A stretch of 64,000 nt of DNA, taken from contig NC_026742.1 in NCBI RefSeq assembly GCF_000210295.1, positions 1,488,001 through 1,552,000 on the forward strand. The letters run 5' to 3'. Source of the DNA: Trypanosoma brucei gambiense DAL972. Taxonomy: Eukaryota; Euglenozoa; Kinetoplastea; Trypanosomatida; Trypanosomatidae. The notes beneath the pieces are model-generated. The model was not told the DNA's origin and searched no databases. It saw only the letters and a list, made by a program, of their open reading frames with translations. The translations under genes and the position numbers were made by a program. This document shows positions 1 through 9,430 of the stretch, one piece after another; position 1 is the first letter of the stretch, and each line of letters starts with the position of its first letter.

Positions 1-591
1 GGGTTCGACTGTTGGTTCCATGAAGGGCATACAGCTTTACGTCTTCACTGTTAGTTCGACTTTGTCCAAACGAGTTTGCTCCTTCTTTTGATGCATTGGG
101 CCCCGTCCATCATGTTGGTACGGATGCGGTGTTCAGGATGGTTTGAAAACAGTTGTTGGGCGGGCGGATTTATTGTTTGTTTTCTTCTTCTTTATTTCGT
201 TTGTGTTGCGGTGTTTGCAGTGCTGATGCTGGTGGGAATGCAGTTTTACGTGTCCATGTGTTACATCTATTTTGTGTTGATGCCCTTCTTTCTTGATTAG
301 TAGAGATGCGCCTTCGTAGTTGTTCGCAGCATACTCTCGTTTTCAGTCGGCCAGATCAAAGCGTCCCTTTCCATTTGTTAAACTTCGCTGTTTTACCCTC
401 TTACCGCCTATCTCGTCTTATTCACGACGGATAAATATTGCATGTGCGCGCAAAGGTGTATGTATATTTTTGTTCTTCTTTTTCCTCTTTACTACAATGA
501 CTCGTGTGTTCATACATTTGTGCGTATGAATGCGTGGATGTGTTCATCACCGTCCATTACGCAGCAAAACACAATAACCCCTCCACATTAT
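1..591 (+). other. Spacer upstream of first gene, with splice acceptor
   Basis: No convincing gene is seen here. The stretch is T/pyrimidine-rich with short hydrophobic reading frames that begin at TTG and look compositional. It probably holds the 3' UTR of an upstream gene and the 5' region of the first gene. The pyrimidine tract at about 467-493 and the AG at 563-564 are described separately. Confidence 0.5.
467..564 (+). promoter_or_regulatory. Putative trans-splice acceptor for first gene
   Basis: A pyrimidine tract at 467-493 is followed by no AG dinucleotide until the CAG ending at 564. In kinetoplastids the spliced leader is normally joined at the first AG after such a tract. Splicing here would exclude the in-frame ATGs at 442 and 526 and make the ATG at 592 the first start codon. 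This is inferred from sequence only. Confidence 0.5.
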
Positions 592-1203
592 ATGCAGAGC
601 TCTGCCTTCAGAGTGGCGAGCCTCCTGCAGAGTCGACACCGAAGGGGAATTTGCGATGAAGGCGAAAGCACACTTGCGAAACTCACACAAGGTGTTGAGA
701 TGTTTCTTCAGCATGCGGCTGATGTCCCACCTGTGATGTTGGAGAAACTCAGTGAGGTTGGCGACGCGGATACGAGTACAAACGGCTGTAGTGAGCGTCA
801 TGACGATGTTGATGAATCTATGGATGAGGCGGAGGTGCATCTGAACGTTGTTGCAGGCGTATTGGAGCCTCGTGAAATGCCAAAAAACGTATCAACGATG
901 AGTGGACTGCTTCTTCCAACAGTCGATAATCGTAAGGCTTTGGAACGCCAGAAAGTGGAGGAGGCTCAGGCGATGTTAAACCTGCTTGCAGCGCTGACGG
1001 CCAACAACAAAAAGGAAAACACTATTGGAGCGTTAACCGGCACTAGTGAAGCGGAAGTGGACGATGAGTCGACCACGACTAGCGATGAGTCGGTGGTTAT
1101 ATGTTATGCGGATGAACTGGAGAGTGATACAACCTCTTCGTGTAGTGAAGCGGATGCACAGCAGGAACCAGAACGATCGGCACGCATCATTGAATTAAAT
1201 TGA
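592..1203 (+). CDS. Acidic protein of unknown function (203 aa)
   Basis: I do not recognise this protein. From the ATG at 592 it is 203 residues, with a short basic, Ser/Arg-containing start and then a long acidic, Ser/Thr/Glu/Asp-rich body that looks largely disordered. A helical segment around the middle contains KALERQKVEEAQAMLNLLAAL, which could be amphipathic. The C-terminal third is dominated by acidic serine clusters such as DDESTTTSDES, plausible casein-kinase targets. The reading frame extends upstream to ATGs at 442 and 526, but the likely splice acceptor at 563-564 removes both. No transmembrane segment or catalytic motif is visible. Its coding character is supported by frame length and normal codon use next to T-rich spacers. 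Confidence 0.65.
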   Translation: MQSSAFRVASLLQSRHRRGICDEGESTLAKLTQGVEMFLQHAADVPPVMLEKLSEVGDADTSTNGCSERHDDVDESMDEAEVHLNVVAGVLEPREMPKNVSTMSGLLLPTVDNRKALERQKVEEAQAMLNLLAALTANNKKENTIGALTGTSEAEVDDESTTTSDESVVICYADELESDTTSSCSEADAQQEPERSARIIELN

Positions 1204-1967
1204 CACCATTTTTTCGGTGCTTTACAACAGTGCGTGCCTTCATGGCGGGGCGTGTGTTAGTGCCGCGTTTGTTTGTAACGCGCCCCTTTGCCCGTTTGTT
1301 CACCTCCCTCACACACTCTTTACCTTTGTTTTTCCCGATTTGTCACCCTTAAGTTAAACGATTTCGTTGTAATGATAAGTGTATTTGTTTTGGTGTGCAT
1401 TGTCTATTTCCGTGTACTGGAAATAGGTTCACCGGTCTTAAGTTTTGGGCGAAATCTTTTACCTCATGCTGTCTCACATCTTTTTTTTTTTTCATATTAC
1501 TCGCTTGGTTGAGATTGGAAAGGGTTTGGTACAGTGTAGTTCCGCAAACAGAAGCGGATAATACGGAAAAGAGGGAGATAAAGGTTAACATATTATTTTG
1601 TCCCTCTTCACGCAGTGTGCAATACCATAACATAAGGTCCCAGTGGAGTACTAGTGACGGTAAAGGTGGTAAAAGAAGGAGAAAGAAAGAATTGGGGGAA
1701 AAGGTAAGACAGTTGCATTGAAAGCACTGTGGTTGGGAATATAAAAAGAGGGCTGAGTGTTGCGGTCATCCGTGTAGGGAAGTGAAAAAGGTAGACAAGA
1801 AGCGAAGGAGGGGGTGGGGGTGAAAAAAAAAAAAGGCGAAAATAGAACGTGAGGGATAGTTATTTATACACTAAAAGAAAAAAAGTATTTATAAGTGAAA
1901 AGGGCAATTCGACGACTTCTGGTATCACAAAAAGAGCGAGAAAACTGACGATTCGAAAGGAACAACC
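1204..1967 (+). other. Spacer before iscU
   Basis: No gene seen. It holds a T-run near 1480-1492, then a strongly purine-rich stretch at about 1640-1850 with an A-run near 1825-1836. The nearest AG after the T-run is at 1512-1513, a possible splice acceptor, but the purine-rich stretch makes the true acceptor uncertain. Confidence 0.4.
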
Positions 1968-2510
1968 ATGCGGCGACTGATATCATCACACACTGTACTG
2001 CCAACGCTGGCAGCCTCACTTCGGTCACTGTACAGCCCACTAGTTGAGGAGCACTACAATAACCCGCGCAATGTCGGTAAATTAGACAAATCCGACCCAA
2101 ATGTTGGAACTGGTCTCCGCGGTGCTCCAGAGTGCGGTGACATGACTCAAATGCAGGTGAAGGTGAACCCTGAAACGATGGTAATTGAGGATGTTAAGTT
2201 CAAAGCATTTGGTTGCGGGAGCGCGATTGCGGCATCATCCTACGCCTCGCAGGCAATTCGCGGCAAAACACTTGCTGAGGCACTGCAGCTCACCAACAAA
2301 CGGATTGCACAGGAACTTTCCCTTCCGCCTGTTAAATTGCACTGCTCGATGCTGGCGGAGGAAACTATTCAAGCCGCAGTTGAGAACTACCTTTCCAAAA
2401 ACCCTTCACTAAAGTCGAAGGTACACAAGAAAAAAACGGAAACTCCATCCTTATCTCAGACATCCCAAGTAGCTTCTAAGTCAGAGGCTGTTGGTGAGGT
2501 GTCAAGCTGA
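1968..2510 (+). CDS. ISCU: Mitochondrial iron-sulfur cluster scaffold IscU
   Basis: Scaffold protein on which the cysteine desulfurase Nfs1 complex builds [2Fe-2S] clusters in the mitochondrion before handing them to chaperones. Residues 1-20 are Arg/Ser/Leu-rich with no acidic residue, fitting a mitochondrial presequence. The IscU core spans about 21-146. The three cluster-ligand cysteines are C56 (in GAPECGD, with the conserved D58), C83 (in FGCGSAIA) and C126. The Hsp70-binding motif LPPVKLHCS is intact at 119-127. Typical IscU ends soon after this region, but here a Lys/Ser/Thr-rich tail follows from about 147 to 180. The family assignment is very secure; the role of the tail is unknown. 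Confidence 0.97.
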   Translation: MRRLISSHTVLPTLAASLRSLYSPLVEEHYNNPRNVGKLDKSDPNVGTGLRGAPECGDMTQMQVKVNPETMVIEDVKFKAFGCGSAIAASSYASQAIRGKTLAEALQLTNKRIAQELSLPPVKLHCSMLAEETIQAAVENYLSKNPSLKSKVHKKKTETPSLSQTSQVASKSEAVGEVSS

Positions 2511-3040
2511 TAAAATTGAGTTTGTAAAAGGCCAGTGAAGGAGAGGGACATCAACAGGAACATTGGCGCTGAAGGGGAGACACCGCTATGGGGACGGCTT
2601 CCAAGCCTCTGATCGCTTCGTCCCAGCTCTAAATCGAAGCAGATGCTTACGGGATTTCTCTTTTTCCTTCTCCACATCGACCGATCGTTTTTTTTATTTT
2701 CCTTATTCCACTTCTTATTTAAAATCTATTCAAGACGTGTCGCTGCAGGGAAGCGAAATGGTATTCCATAAAAGGAGGCTATAAAGAACCGTTCATTTTC
2801 ACTGGAGGTTATGCAACACACGGAGAACAGAGAGGCGCTGGAGCGCATGTGCGCCCACAGGTAATTCAACCACGATGGCACGTATGATTATTGGAATGTG
2901 TGAGTGCATATGGGAGCCGTGGGCTGTTGAATATGAATTCTGCCCAGTCATTTATTACGATGCGCTTTTGTTTTCTCATGTTAAAGGAACATGTTTATGA
3001 CAACATACGGGGCAGCAGGGAGTGAAGGAAGGGGGAATCT

Positions 3041-3041
<1 letters not shown>

Positions 3042-3077
<36 letters not shown>
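3042..3077. repeat. (TA)n microsatellite
   Basis: An uninterrupted run of alternating T and A of about 35 bases in spacer DNA. Confidence 0.95.
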
Positions 3078-3080
<3 letters not shown>

Positions 3081-3387
3081 TCATTTATATATGTCACGAT
3101 TTATTACCCCCTGTTTGTTTTCTATCTTGTTATATCCCTCTATATACCCCAGTTTTTTTTGTTGTATCACGGGGGCTTGTTATTTTCCGTTCCCTCATCT
3201 TTTTTCATTGAAAAAAAATATCTTTAGTAGTCACTATAACACGTACGTGTTGCACCATCACGCTTTCTCCCGACTGTTCCTTACCTTTATCATGTTTTAT
3301 GCCACCACATGTTTTTCTTTTTACTTCCTTGCATCATGCACTCGTTTTCCTCCCCTCATGCACACGCACACGCAAGCACGTACTTAT

Positions 3388-3413
3388 ACATATATATATA
3401 TATATATATATAT
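3388..3413. repeat. (TA)n microsatellite
   Basis: A second alternating TA run in the same spacer, preceded by a CA-rich stretch. Confidence 0.9.
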
Positions 3414-4571
3414 TTGTTTACGTAGCTACTTCCTTTTGATGGTACTTTCCTTCCCGTATTTTTTATGAGGTTGCAACGTCTTACTTCTTGTTTGTTCCCC
3501 TCCTCTTCCATTTCTTGCATTCATGATGAGGGGACTGAGAACTGAAGGGGACGAAAGTTTTTTTTTTTTTAGTGTTTGCTGTGCCATGTGATGTTGTGGG
3601 GCAAGTTGGTACGAGGCGCGTGTTGCGAAGGAGTTTTTTTTTTTTTTAGAGTTTTACTTCACTTTCTTATGTGTCTTATCTGCTCACTTTTCCTTTTTTC
3701 TTTTTTAATTTTTTTTTTTTGCTCTTTGCGCTTGCCTGGCGCACTGTGCCATTAGGTTTAGGAATGCAATCGATATTTTACTGAATGCTGTAATCCCTTA
3801 CGTGTGTGAAGTGTTTAGTTTTGCTGCAGTGATTTCTATGGATATGATGAGTCGGCTACGCGGAGTTGGAAACCTCAGGATTATTGGGGCGGTTTACGCC
3901 ACACGTGACGAAGGCGTATTTTTTGTTTTTTTTTTTGTTGGAAACGTGTTCGCTTTTGGGACGCAGCAACATTTGTTGCGTCGCGGGGGTTATGAAAGAT
4001 AAGACAGCGAAAAATAAGACGAGATAAGTTTGTGGGAGAAAACTCTTTTACAGTGAAGAGGGAAGTATGTATGTCACGATGTAAAGTGGGAGTGAAGGTT
4101 TGAATTAGGGAATATGTTAAATATCATCGGAACTTTGCCAACCGGCGAATTCAGTACATATTCATGTCAGGACAAACTTGATGTCACCCCCTCCCCCATT
4201 TGTTGATTCCTCTCTCTGGAGTACACGTCAGTTGCGTCCTTCCACTTGATTACTTCCTCCTTTTGGTGGTCTTTCTTTTTTTTTTTTAATTTTTTTCTCT
4301 TTGTATTTAAGCACTATAGCGATAAGGGTGCGTACTTTGTGTGTGTGTGTGGGAGTGAGTGGGAGGCGAGGGGGTTGGTCCTATCACTTATCTACTACAC
4401 CCTTTATTTATCGCTCTGTGTAGTGTATCAATATATATATTGATATATATATATTGTGGTGGGGTGTTACCCAGCTCCTGTTTCTAATTATTACAGGAAG
4501 AAGAGAGGAGCGGCAACGTGCGAACTAGGCGGAGTAGCACTGCATAGAGGGAGAGGGGTCAACATTTCTTC

Positions 4572-5123
4572 ATGTCGGTTGTGATCTCAACATCACTCGG
4601 CAGTTTGTTAATTAACCTCCGTTTCGTTGACTGCCCAAAAGCTTCCTTCAACTTTCTCGCCCTCTGTGCTTCATCATACTATGATGGTTGCAGGTTTCAC
4701 CGTCTGGTTCCTGAGACCTTTGTTCTAACAGGGGACCCAACAGGAACTGGAAAAGGAGGTGAATCTGTTTTTGTCCATCACCAAGATATCAAGCAGCGGT
4801 ACTTTGAGGATGAGGGAATGGGAAACGCATTGCACGATCGTCGTGGTGTCGTTTCCATGGCGCATAAGGGAAATAAACCGGACACTAACGCATCTCAGTT
4901 CTTTATTTTATTTAAACCATGCCCGTCACTGGATTCCAAGCACACGGCGTTTGGGGTCGTGGATTTTGGCTGGAATGACGGGGAGAGCGAGCGCACACTG
5001 AAGCGGGTTGAGGAACTCGAGGCGGATGGAAGTTACAACGTGCTTGATGTAGAGGCGAGGATTCTTAGTACCACGGTTTTATATAACCCATTTGCCGAGG
5101 GCCACATCAAGCTAAATGTATGA
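4572..5123 (+). CDS. Cyclophilin-type protein, PPIL3-like
   Basis: A single cyclophilin fold (about residues 1-170 of 183). It most resembles the PPIL3 branch, whose members associate with spliceosomes: the start is a short strand-forming segment, the loop GDPTGTGKGG at 54-63 is shared, and the NPFAEG ending matches PPIL3. Compared with human cyclophilin A, the catalytic Arg55 equivalent is present (R44, in RFHR) and so is the His126 equivalent (H124). The residues matching Phe60, Gln63 and Trp121 are instead T49, L52 and S119. Prolyl isomerase activity is therefore doubtful, and it may act as a binding protein. There is no signal peptide. The ATG at 4572 is the natural start. Confidence 0.9.
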   Translation: MSVVISTSLGSLLINLRFVDCPKASFNFLALCASSYYDGCRFHRLVPETFVLTGDPTGTGKGGESVFVHHQDIKQRYFEDEGMGNALHDRRGVVSMAHKGNKPDTNASQFFILFKPCPSLDSKHTAFGVVDFGWNDGESERTLKRVEELEADGSYNVLDVEARILSTTVLYNPFAEGHIKLNV

Positions 5124-5523
5124 TGTAGTTCCCTGTTTTTTTCTTTTTACATTCAAACCTTTGCAGTCTCATTGCTGGCGCTCACGGACTTTTCCCCCAT
5201 ACCAATGCGATCGTTCCCGTGTGAATATACATTCGCACTTTGTGATTTTTCACCTGTGCTCCCAGCTCCTTTGATTGGTGAGTCGTGGACAGCTGCAGGT
5301 GTTCATATAAAAAGGGGCGAGGGCGCAGACTCCGCACACACGCGCATGCGCGAATGCCTGTGAAATGGAGGAGGGTAGTCATTTATGTGAAATGTTCTGT
5401 GGAGACCCGTTACTGGTCAGTACCAAGTGGAGCATTCGGTTTAATTCGGGAGTCACATAAGGGACATCCTCTCTTTCCGCTTTCTCCGGCCCACCACACA
5501 GGAACAGAAACTTAGATCTTACA
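5124..5523 (+). other. Spacer before METTL-like gene, two candidate acceptors
   Basis: No gene seen. Two possible trans-splice acceptors: a T/C tract at about 5134-5160 with CAG ending at 5166, and a nearer tract at 5467-5492 with AG at 5500-5501. The nearer one would give a 5' UTR of about 22 bases. Confidence 0.4.
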
Positions 5524-6474
5524 ATGCCTGATAAGATTGAAAATAATACCCGCAAGCGACCACGTGAGCTGCCATTTGTTGAAGATTACCGCCCCTACAC
5601 GGGAGGGCAGTTGGCTCAACTGAAGGTTCGTAAGACCACTCACAAGGAGCATTGGGATCAGTACTATAGAAACAATACATTAAACGGTTACCGCGATCGT
5701 CATTACATCTTGCGCGAATTTTCTGAACTCCGTGAGGTTCTCGAAAGGTTGAAGAAGAACAACGAAGCTACGTTGGAGGAGTGTGTGTGGATGGAAGCCG
5801 GTTGCGGTGTCGGTAACGCCGTATTCCCTATTCTTAAGGATTACGGTGACGTTTCTGGATGGCGAGTTGTTGGTTTTGATATTTCTACTGTAGCGATTAA
5901 ACTCCTGCGTGAGAAACAAAATACACTCCCACATGTGGAGCAGGAGAAGTTTACTGCCTGGGTGCTGAACCCCGTTGAGCAGGATATTGCCCCCATCATC
6001 ACGGCATCCGTAGCGAGGCAATCCCGCCCTCGTGGTAATGGGTTGGTGGATTTTGTCTCCATGATTTTTGTTCTATGCTCTATTCCGGTTGAAGAGCATG
6101 CAGTAGTGTTGCGGCGCATTGCGGCCTGCATGAAGGAGGGTGGGGTTTTCTTTTTCCGGGACTATTGTGTGGATGATCATGCGGAGAAGCGGTTTAGCGC
6201 GCACTGCCGTGTGGAAGCGAACACCTTTTCACGTACGAATGGGACGTTAAGCCACTTTTTCTCCGTTTCTGAGTTGAGGGATCTGTTTTGTTCCGTGGGT
6301 TTTGAGTTGATAAACGTGGAAGTGGTTGAGAGAGAAGTTGTCAACAGGAGGGAGGGCATGAATTTACAACGGCGATTCTTGCAAGGACGCTTCCGAAAAA
6401 TACGGAGAATAGGTGACAATGGAATTGATATTGTGGGGAACGGGAATCTCAGCAGGAACATGCCCCAAAAGTGA
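5524..6474 (+). CDS. tRNA m3C methyltransferase-like (METTL2/6/8, Trm140 family)
   Basis: A class I SAM-dependent methyltransferase of 316 residues, close to the usual length of METTL6-type enzymes, which make 3-methylcytidine at position 32 of tRNA anticodon loops. The family N-terminal signature EHWDQYYRNN lies near residue 44. SAM motif I is MEAGCGVGNAVFPIL at about 90-104, followed by the acidic motif II in VGFDIS. The family block FVSMIFVLCSIP and the motif GGVFFFRDYC follow. The C-terminal third (FFSVSELRDLF, then a basic NRREGMNLQRRF) also fits the family. The basic N-terminus (KRPRE) could be a nuclear signal. Trypanosomes are known to have a Trm140-type enzyme that works with the ADAT2/3 deaminase; whether this is that paralogue cannot be told from sequence alone. 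Confidence 0.88.
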   Translation: MPDKIENNTRKRPRELPFVEDYRPYTGGQLAQLKVRKTTHKEHWDQYYRNNTLNGYRDRHYILREFSELREVLERLKKNNEATLEECVWMEAGCGVGNAVFPILKDYGDVSGWRVVGFDISTVAIKLLREKQNTLPHVEQEKFTAWVLNPVEQDIAPIITASVARQSRPRGNGLVDFVSMIFVLCSIPVEEHAVVLRRIAACMKEGGVFFFRDYCVDDHAEKRFSAHCRVEANTFSRTNGTLSHFFSVSELRDLFCSVGFELINVEVVEREVVNRREGMNLQRRFLQGRFRKIRRIGDNGIDIVGNGNLSRNMPQK

Positions 6475-6840
6475 GGGTAGGTGAGTGGAAGTTCGCTTTT
6501 CTCAAAGGTTGTTTATTATTTTGCTTTTGGCGTAGTGCCGGTGCGCCGCGTACGCAGAGGGCAGCGGTCTAATCTCTTCTTTCGATTTGGTCACCTTCGA
6601 CAAGAAGGGTAGAGCAAACGTATTTGTTCCTCACCCTCATCAATTCCATTTCGTCAATTTCTCCTCCCCCTTTTGTGGGGTTTCTCTCCATATTTTTGTT
6701 GTTAACGTGTGTTTTTGTTTTTGTGTCTGCGCCCATATAATTTATCTGTCCATCTGATATATATACACAAATGCATATGTGCCGAAGGAGTCACTTTGAA
6801 TGACTTCTTATTCGCTTTTTATTTCAAGCCGTTGTAGGTA
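6475..6840 (+). other. Spacer before XPG
   Basis: No gene seen. It is T/C-rich at 6640-6730 and holds a short TA run near 6757-6766. A pyrimidine-rich stretch at about 6803-6825 with AG at 6827-6828 is a plausible splice acceptor, giving a very short 5' UTR. Confidence 0.4.
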
Positions 6841-9081
6841 ATGGGTGTCCATGGACTGTGGCGCCTCCTCGACACCTTCGGTGAGGTTACGCAACCCGCC
6901 GATTGGAAAGGCAAACGCGTTGCTATCGACGCAAGCATATGGATAGCGCAGTTTCGATCAAGCTGTGAGCCTGGTGAAAGTGTGGAGGAGCGAATCCTGG
7001 AAGGTTTCTTCATGCGCATTCTCAAATTACTGTTCTACGGAATCGAACCGATTTTTGTTTTTGACGGGCCTTCCACCATGTCAAAGCGGGCGGAGCAACG
7101 GCGTAGGGCTCAGCATCGTGAAGCTCTGGAGCGGGCGATGGTGACACGCCACGCCCGGCGACTCATTGCTGCTCAGATGAGTGCTGGTTTACTCGATGTT
7201 CATTCGCTTCCTCGAAAGTATCGATCTCCCGGAAGTGGTAAGAAACTGCAGAAACCTTTGCGCCAGTCTTTGCCACCAACCGATTTGTTGCACGACGTCG
7301 ATGAGGACGTGGGGGAAAGCTGTGTGGAAACGGGAACCATTTTGCTGCAACCTAAAGGGCGAAAAAAACGACCTCGGGAGGTTTGCTTGGCTCCAGAGGT
7401 CGTCTCACGGTCGTTGACACACTCTTTCTTGAGTGAGGCCGAAATATTCTTGGAGCAAAGAAAGACTTTTGAAAAATTCCACGAGAATAACAGGCTTGCG
7501 TACACCAGCACTTCGATATTTATGGGACCTCGCCGGGTGGCTGAAGAGGTTTCCAGAGCACTAGGGGGTGCTACTAGGGGGGAAGCTGAATCAATTCAGG
7601 GTTCTTCAGCAGGTAATAGTTCGTCGTCTTCGGTGTTGGTTGAAGGCGTGGGAAGTGCCGCCATTGTGGTGGAAGAGGAGTGTGGTGACAGTGTTTGCGA
7701 AATTTTGAGCAGCAGTAGTTGCTCGGTTATCGTTGTTGATAATGCCATTAAAACTGACCCTCATACTGTCGATGCTTTCCATCATAATGTGTCTTTTGGA
7801 AAAGAGGAGGAGTCCACCTCCGATGAAGTTGAAGTGTTGAGTAGCGGAGACTATTGGTCGTGTGCGGACAATGACTGCGATGATTTATTAAGTCTTGCAG
7901 CGTCTGACAGAACGCCAGACACACAATGTAATGATTCAACACATCTGTGGTATCCGGGGACGCAGTTACTTGGAGGCCTCGGATCTGCCGATGATGGCGG
8001 AATTGTTGACGAGTCTCGGGATAACTGTACAGAAACATCGTGTGGTTTGAGCGAATTCAACCCCTTTGGTGGTGTTGTCGTTCCATCCAGGAACTTAAGG
8101 AAAGATGAAAAGGAAGTACTGCTCAATACTTCTGTCATCACCTCTTCGGAGACACTGGAGACCACGGGGATACCCTTGAAAGTTCCGTCCGTCTCCCGGG
8201 AGCATGTAAGAGAGAAACAGGTTGTTCCCTTTGAATTGCTAGGGATCGTCGAGTTGCTCGACTGCTGTGGGATACCGTATGTCTTGAGTCCTAATGAAGC
8301 GGATGCGCAGTGCGCCTTTTTAAATGAGCAACGTGTTGTGGATGCTGTTTTCACTGAAGACAGTGACGTCATTGTACATGGCGCACCGGTGGTCCTCCGT
8401 GGGTTCTTCTCCAAAGGGCGGCATGTGGTCGCGTACCGCCAGAGCGACTTGTTGGCGTGTGGGGTAGACAAGGTTGTTCTTGTTGCGCTTGCCCTTTTGC
8501 TTGGATGCGATTATGCAGAGGGTGTTAACGGGCTTTCACTTTTGGAGAGCTTGCACGTCATCGCAGCTACTTGGCGTCAAACCACAAACTCTGTGGAGGG
8601 CGGAGCCGAGCAGGTCCGAGATATGTTGAGCAGCTGGTGTTCCGCTGTGAGGCGCCGACGTATCCCTTGGGGAGAGGACGTGCCATTAACGCGGTTCTAC
8701 CGGAACTACGTGAAGTGGAGTACATTGCAATTAGCTGATTCCTTTCCGGAAAGCCACGTGGTGGACGCCTATTTCAATCCTACGGTGAACACCGATACGC
8801 GGCCTTTTGTCTGTGCAGAACCTGACTGGACGAAACTCCGTTTGTTCGCATCGATGCATGGGATTCTCAACAAAAAATACTGCGGCGAGCGGCTAGAGAA
8901 TGCGCAACGGGAGTGCCAGCGCCGTCAACCACCAAGTGGAGACCCCGCTGATTCTGCTCAACGACGACTTACAGATTTCTTCAGCCCACTGCCAAATCGT
9001 GAGCGGGTAATTTTCAGAAAACAGCCCCCAAAGTTCTCGGAAGCCCTCTCCTATTTGCGTGCAGCCAGGGGTGATCCGTGA
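6841..9081 (+). CDS. XPG: XPG/Rad2 family structure-specific endonuclease
   Basis: Nucleotide-excision-repair nuclease that makes the incision 3' of a DNA lesion. The N region starts at MGVHGLWRLLDTFG and carries D30 (in AIDASIW) and D75 (in FVFDG). The I region (about 455-590) carries E486 and D488 (in NEADAQ), D507 and D509 (in TEDSDV) and D557 (in GCDYAEG), so all the metal-binding acids of the FEN1/XPG family are present. N and I are separated by a spacer of about 330 residues that is acidic and serine-rich, the hallmark of XPG rather than FEN1 or EXO1. The helix-hairpin-helix after GCDY is divergent (GVNGLSLL instead of the usual GIPxVG). A perfect PCNA-binding box, QRRLTDFF, lies at 707-714. 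The protein is shorter than human XPG. Confidence 0.93.
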   Translation: MGVHGLWRLLDTFGEVTQPADWKGKRVAIDASIWIAQFRSSCEPGESVEERILEGFFMRILKLLFYGIEPIFVFDGPSTMSKRAEQRRRAQHREALERAMVTRHARRLIAAQMSAGLLDVHSLPRKYRSPGSGKKLQKPLRQSLPPTDLLHDVDEDVGESCVETGTILLQPKGRKKRPREVCLAPEVVSRSLTHSFLSEAEIFLEQRKTFEKFHENNRLAYTSTSIFMGPRRVAEEVSRALGGATRGEAESIQGSSAGNSSSSSVLVEGVGSAAIVVEEECGDSVCEILSSSSCSVIVVDNAIKTDPHTVDAFHHNVSFGKEEESTSDEVEVLSSGDYWSCADNDCDDLLSLAASDRTPDTQCNDSTHLWYPGTQLLGGLGSADDGGIVDESRDNCTETSCGLSEFNPFGGVVVPSRNLRKDEKEVLLNTSVITSSETLETTGIPLKVPSVSREHVREKQVVPFELLGIVELLDCCGIPYVLSPNEADAQCAFLNEQRVVDAVFTEDSDVIVHGAPVVLRGFFSKGRHVVAYRQSDLLACGVDKVVLVALALLLGCDYAEGVNGLSLLESLHVIAATWRQTTNSVEGGAEQVRDMLSSWCSAVRRRRIPWGEDVPLTRFYRNYVKWSTLQLADSFPESHVVDAYFNPTVNTDTRPFVCAEPDWTKLRLFASMHGILNKKYCGERLENAQRECQRRQPPSGDPADSAQRRLTDFFSPLPNRERVIFRKQPPKFSEALSYLRAARGDP

Positions 9082-9430
9082 GTTGTTAATAATTTTTCTG
9101 CGCTTGTGGTGGCGGTTATGCGAGAAACTATCTCATATAAAGTGGTGGAGGGCGGGGCGCCGGCGACCGTACAATCCTTCCAAAAGAAATCATTATTATA
9201 TTGTATATTATAAATAACAGAAGCGACGTGGTGAACTCCCACTTCAAGGTTAAAAACACTGGTTGCATCATTCTTATTTCGGTTATTAACCTTCCCTCTT
9301 TCCCCTCGGTAACGATCTTGGGTCGTCACACACACTTGCATATAGCGTGGTCAAAGCACAGCCGAATAAAACAGAGAAGGAAAGGGGTATTGAAGTGGGC
9401 AGAGGGGAAAAAGAAACTTTTGCAATCACC
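9082..9430 (+). other. Spacer before FUSC-like gene, with splice acceptor
   Basis: No gene seen. A C/T tract at 9290-9307 is followed by no AG until 9344-9345, a good trans-splice acceptor. It leaves an 85-base 5' UTR and shows that an open frame beginning at GTG 9347 is not the real start. Confidence 0.5.

Larger units (their letters stand above)
2511..4571 (+). other. 2-kb spacer with TA repeats and palindrome
   Basis: No gene supported. Contents: a (TA)n run at about 3042-3077 and another at about 3388-3413, T-runs near 3560, 3635 and 3710, and a 16-bp perfect AT palindrome at 4428-4443. A T/C-rich tract at about 4269-4300 followed by AG at 4310-4311 is a plausible splice acceptor for the cyclophilin gene. 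Reading frames here are made of translated simple repeats and T-rich DNA. Confidence 0.5.

Noticed and set aside
3042..3077. TA repeats as possible origin or centromere element
   Set aside because: Runs are short and scattered through many spacers; kinetoplastid centromeres consist of much longer repeat arrays.
3022..3468. 148-residue open frame in the 2-kb spacer
   Set aside because: It is largely translation of TA and CA repeats and T-runs, with an Ile/Tyr/Phe composition to match. No motif and no sensible start.
7851..8471. 206-residue antisense frame inside XPG
   Set aside because: Shadow of a strongly supported gene; all supported genes are on the + strand.
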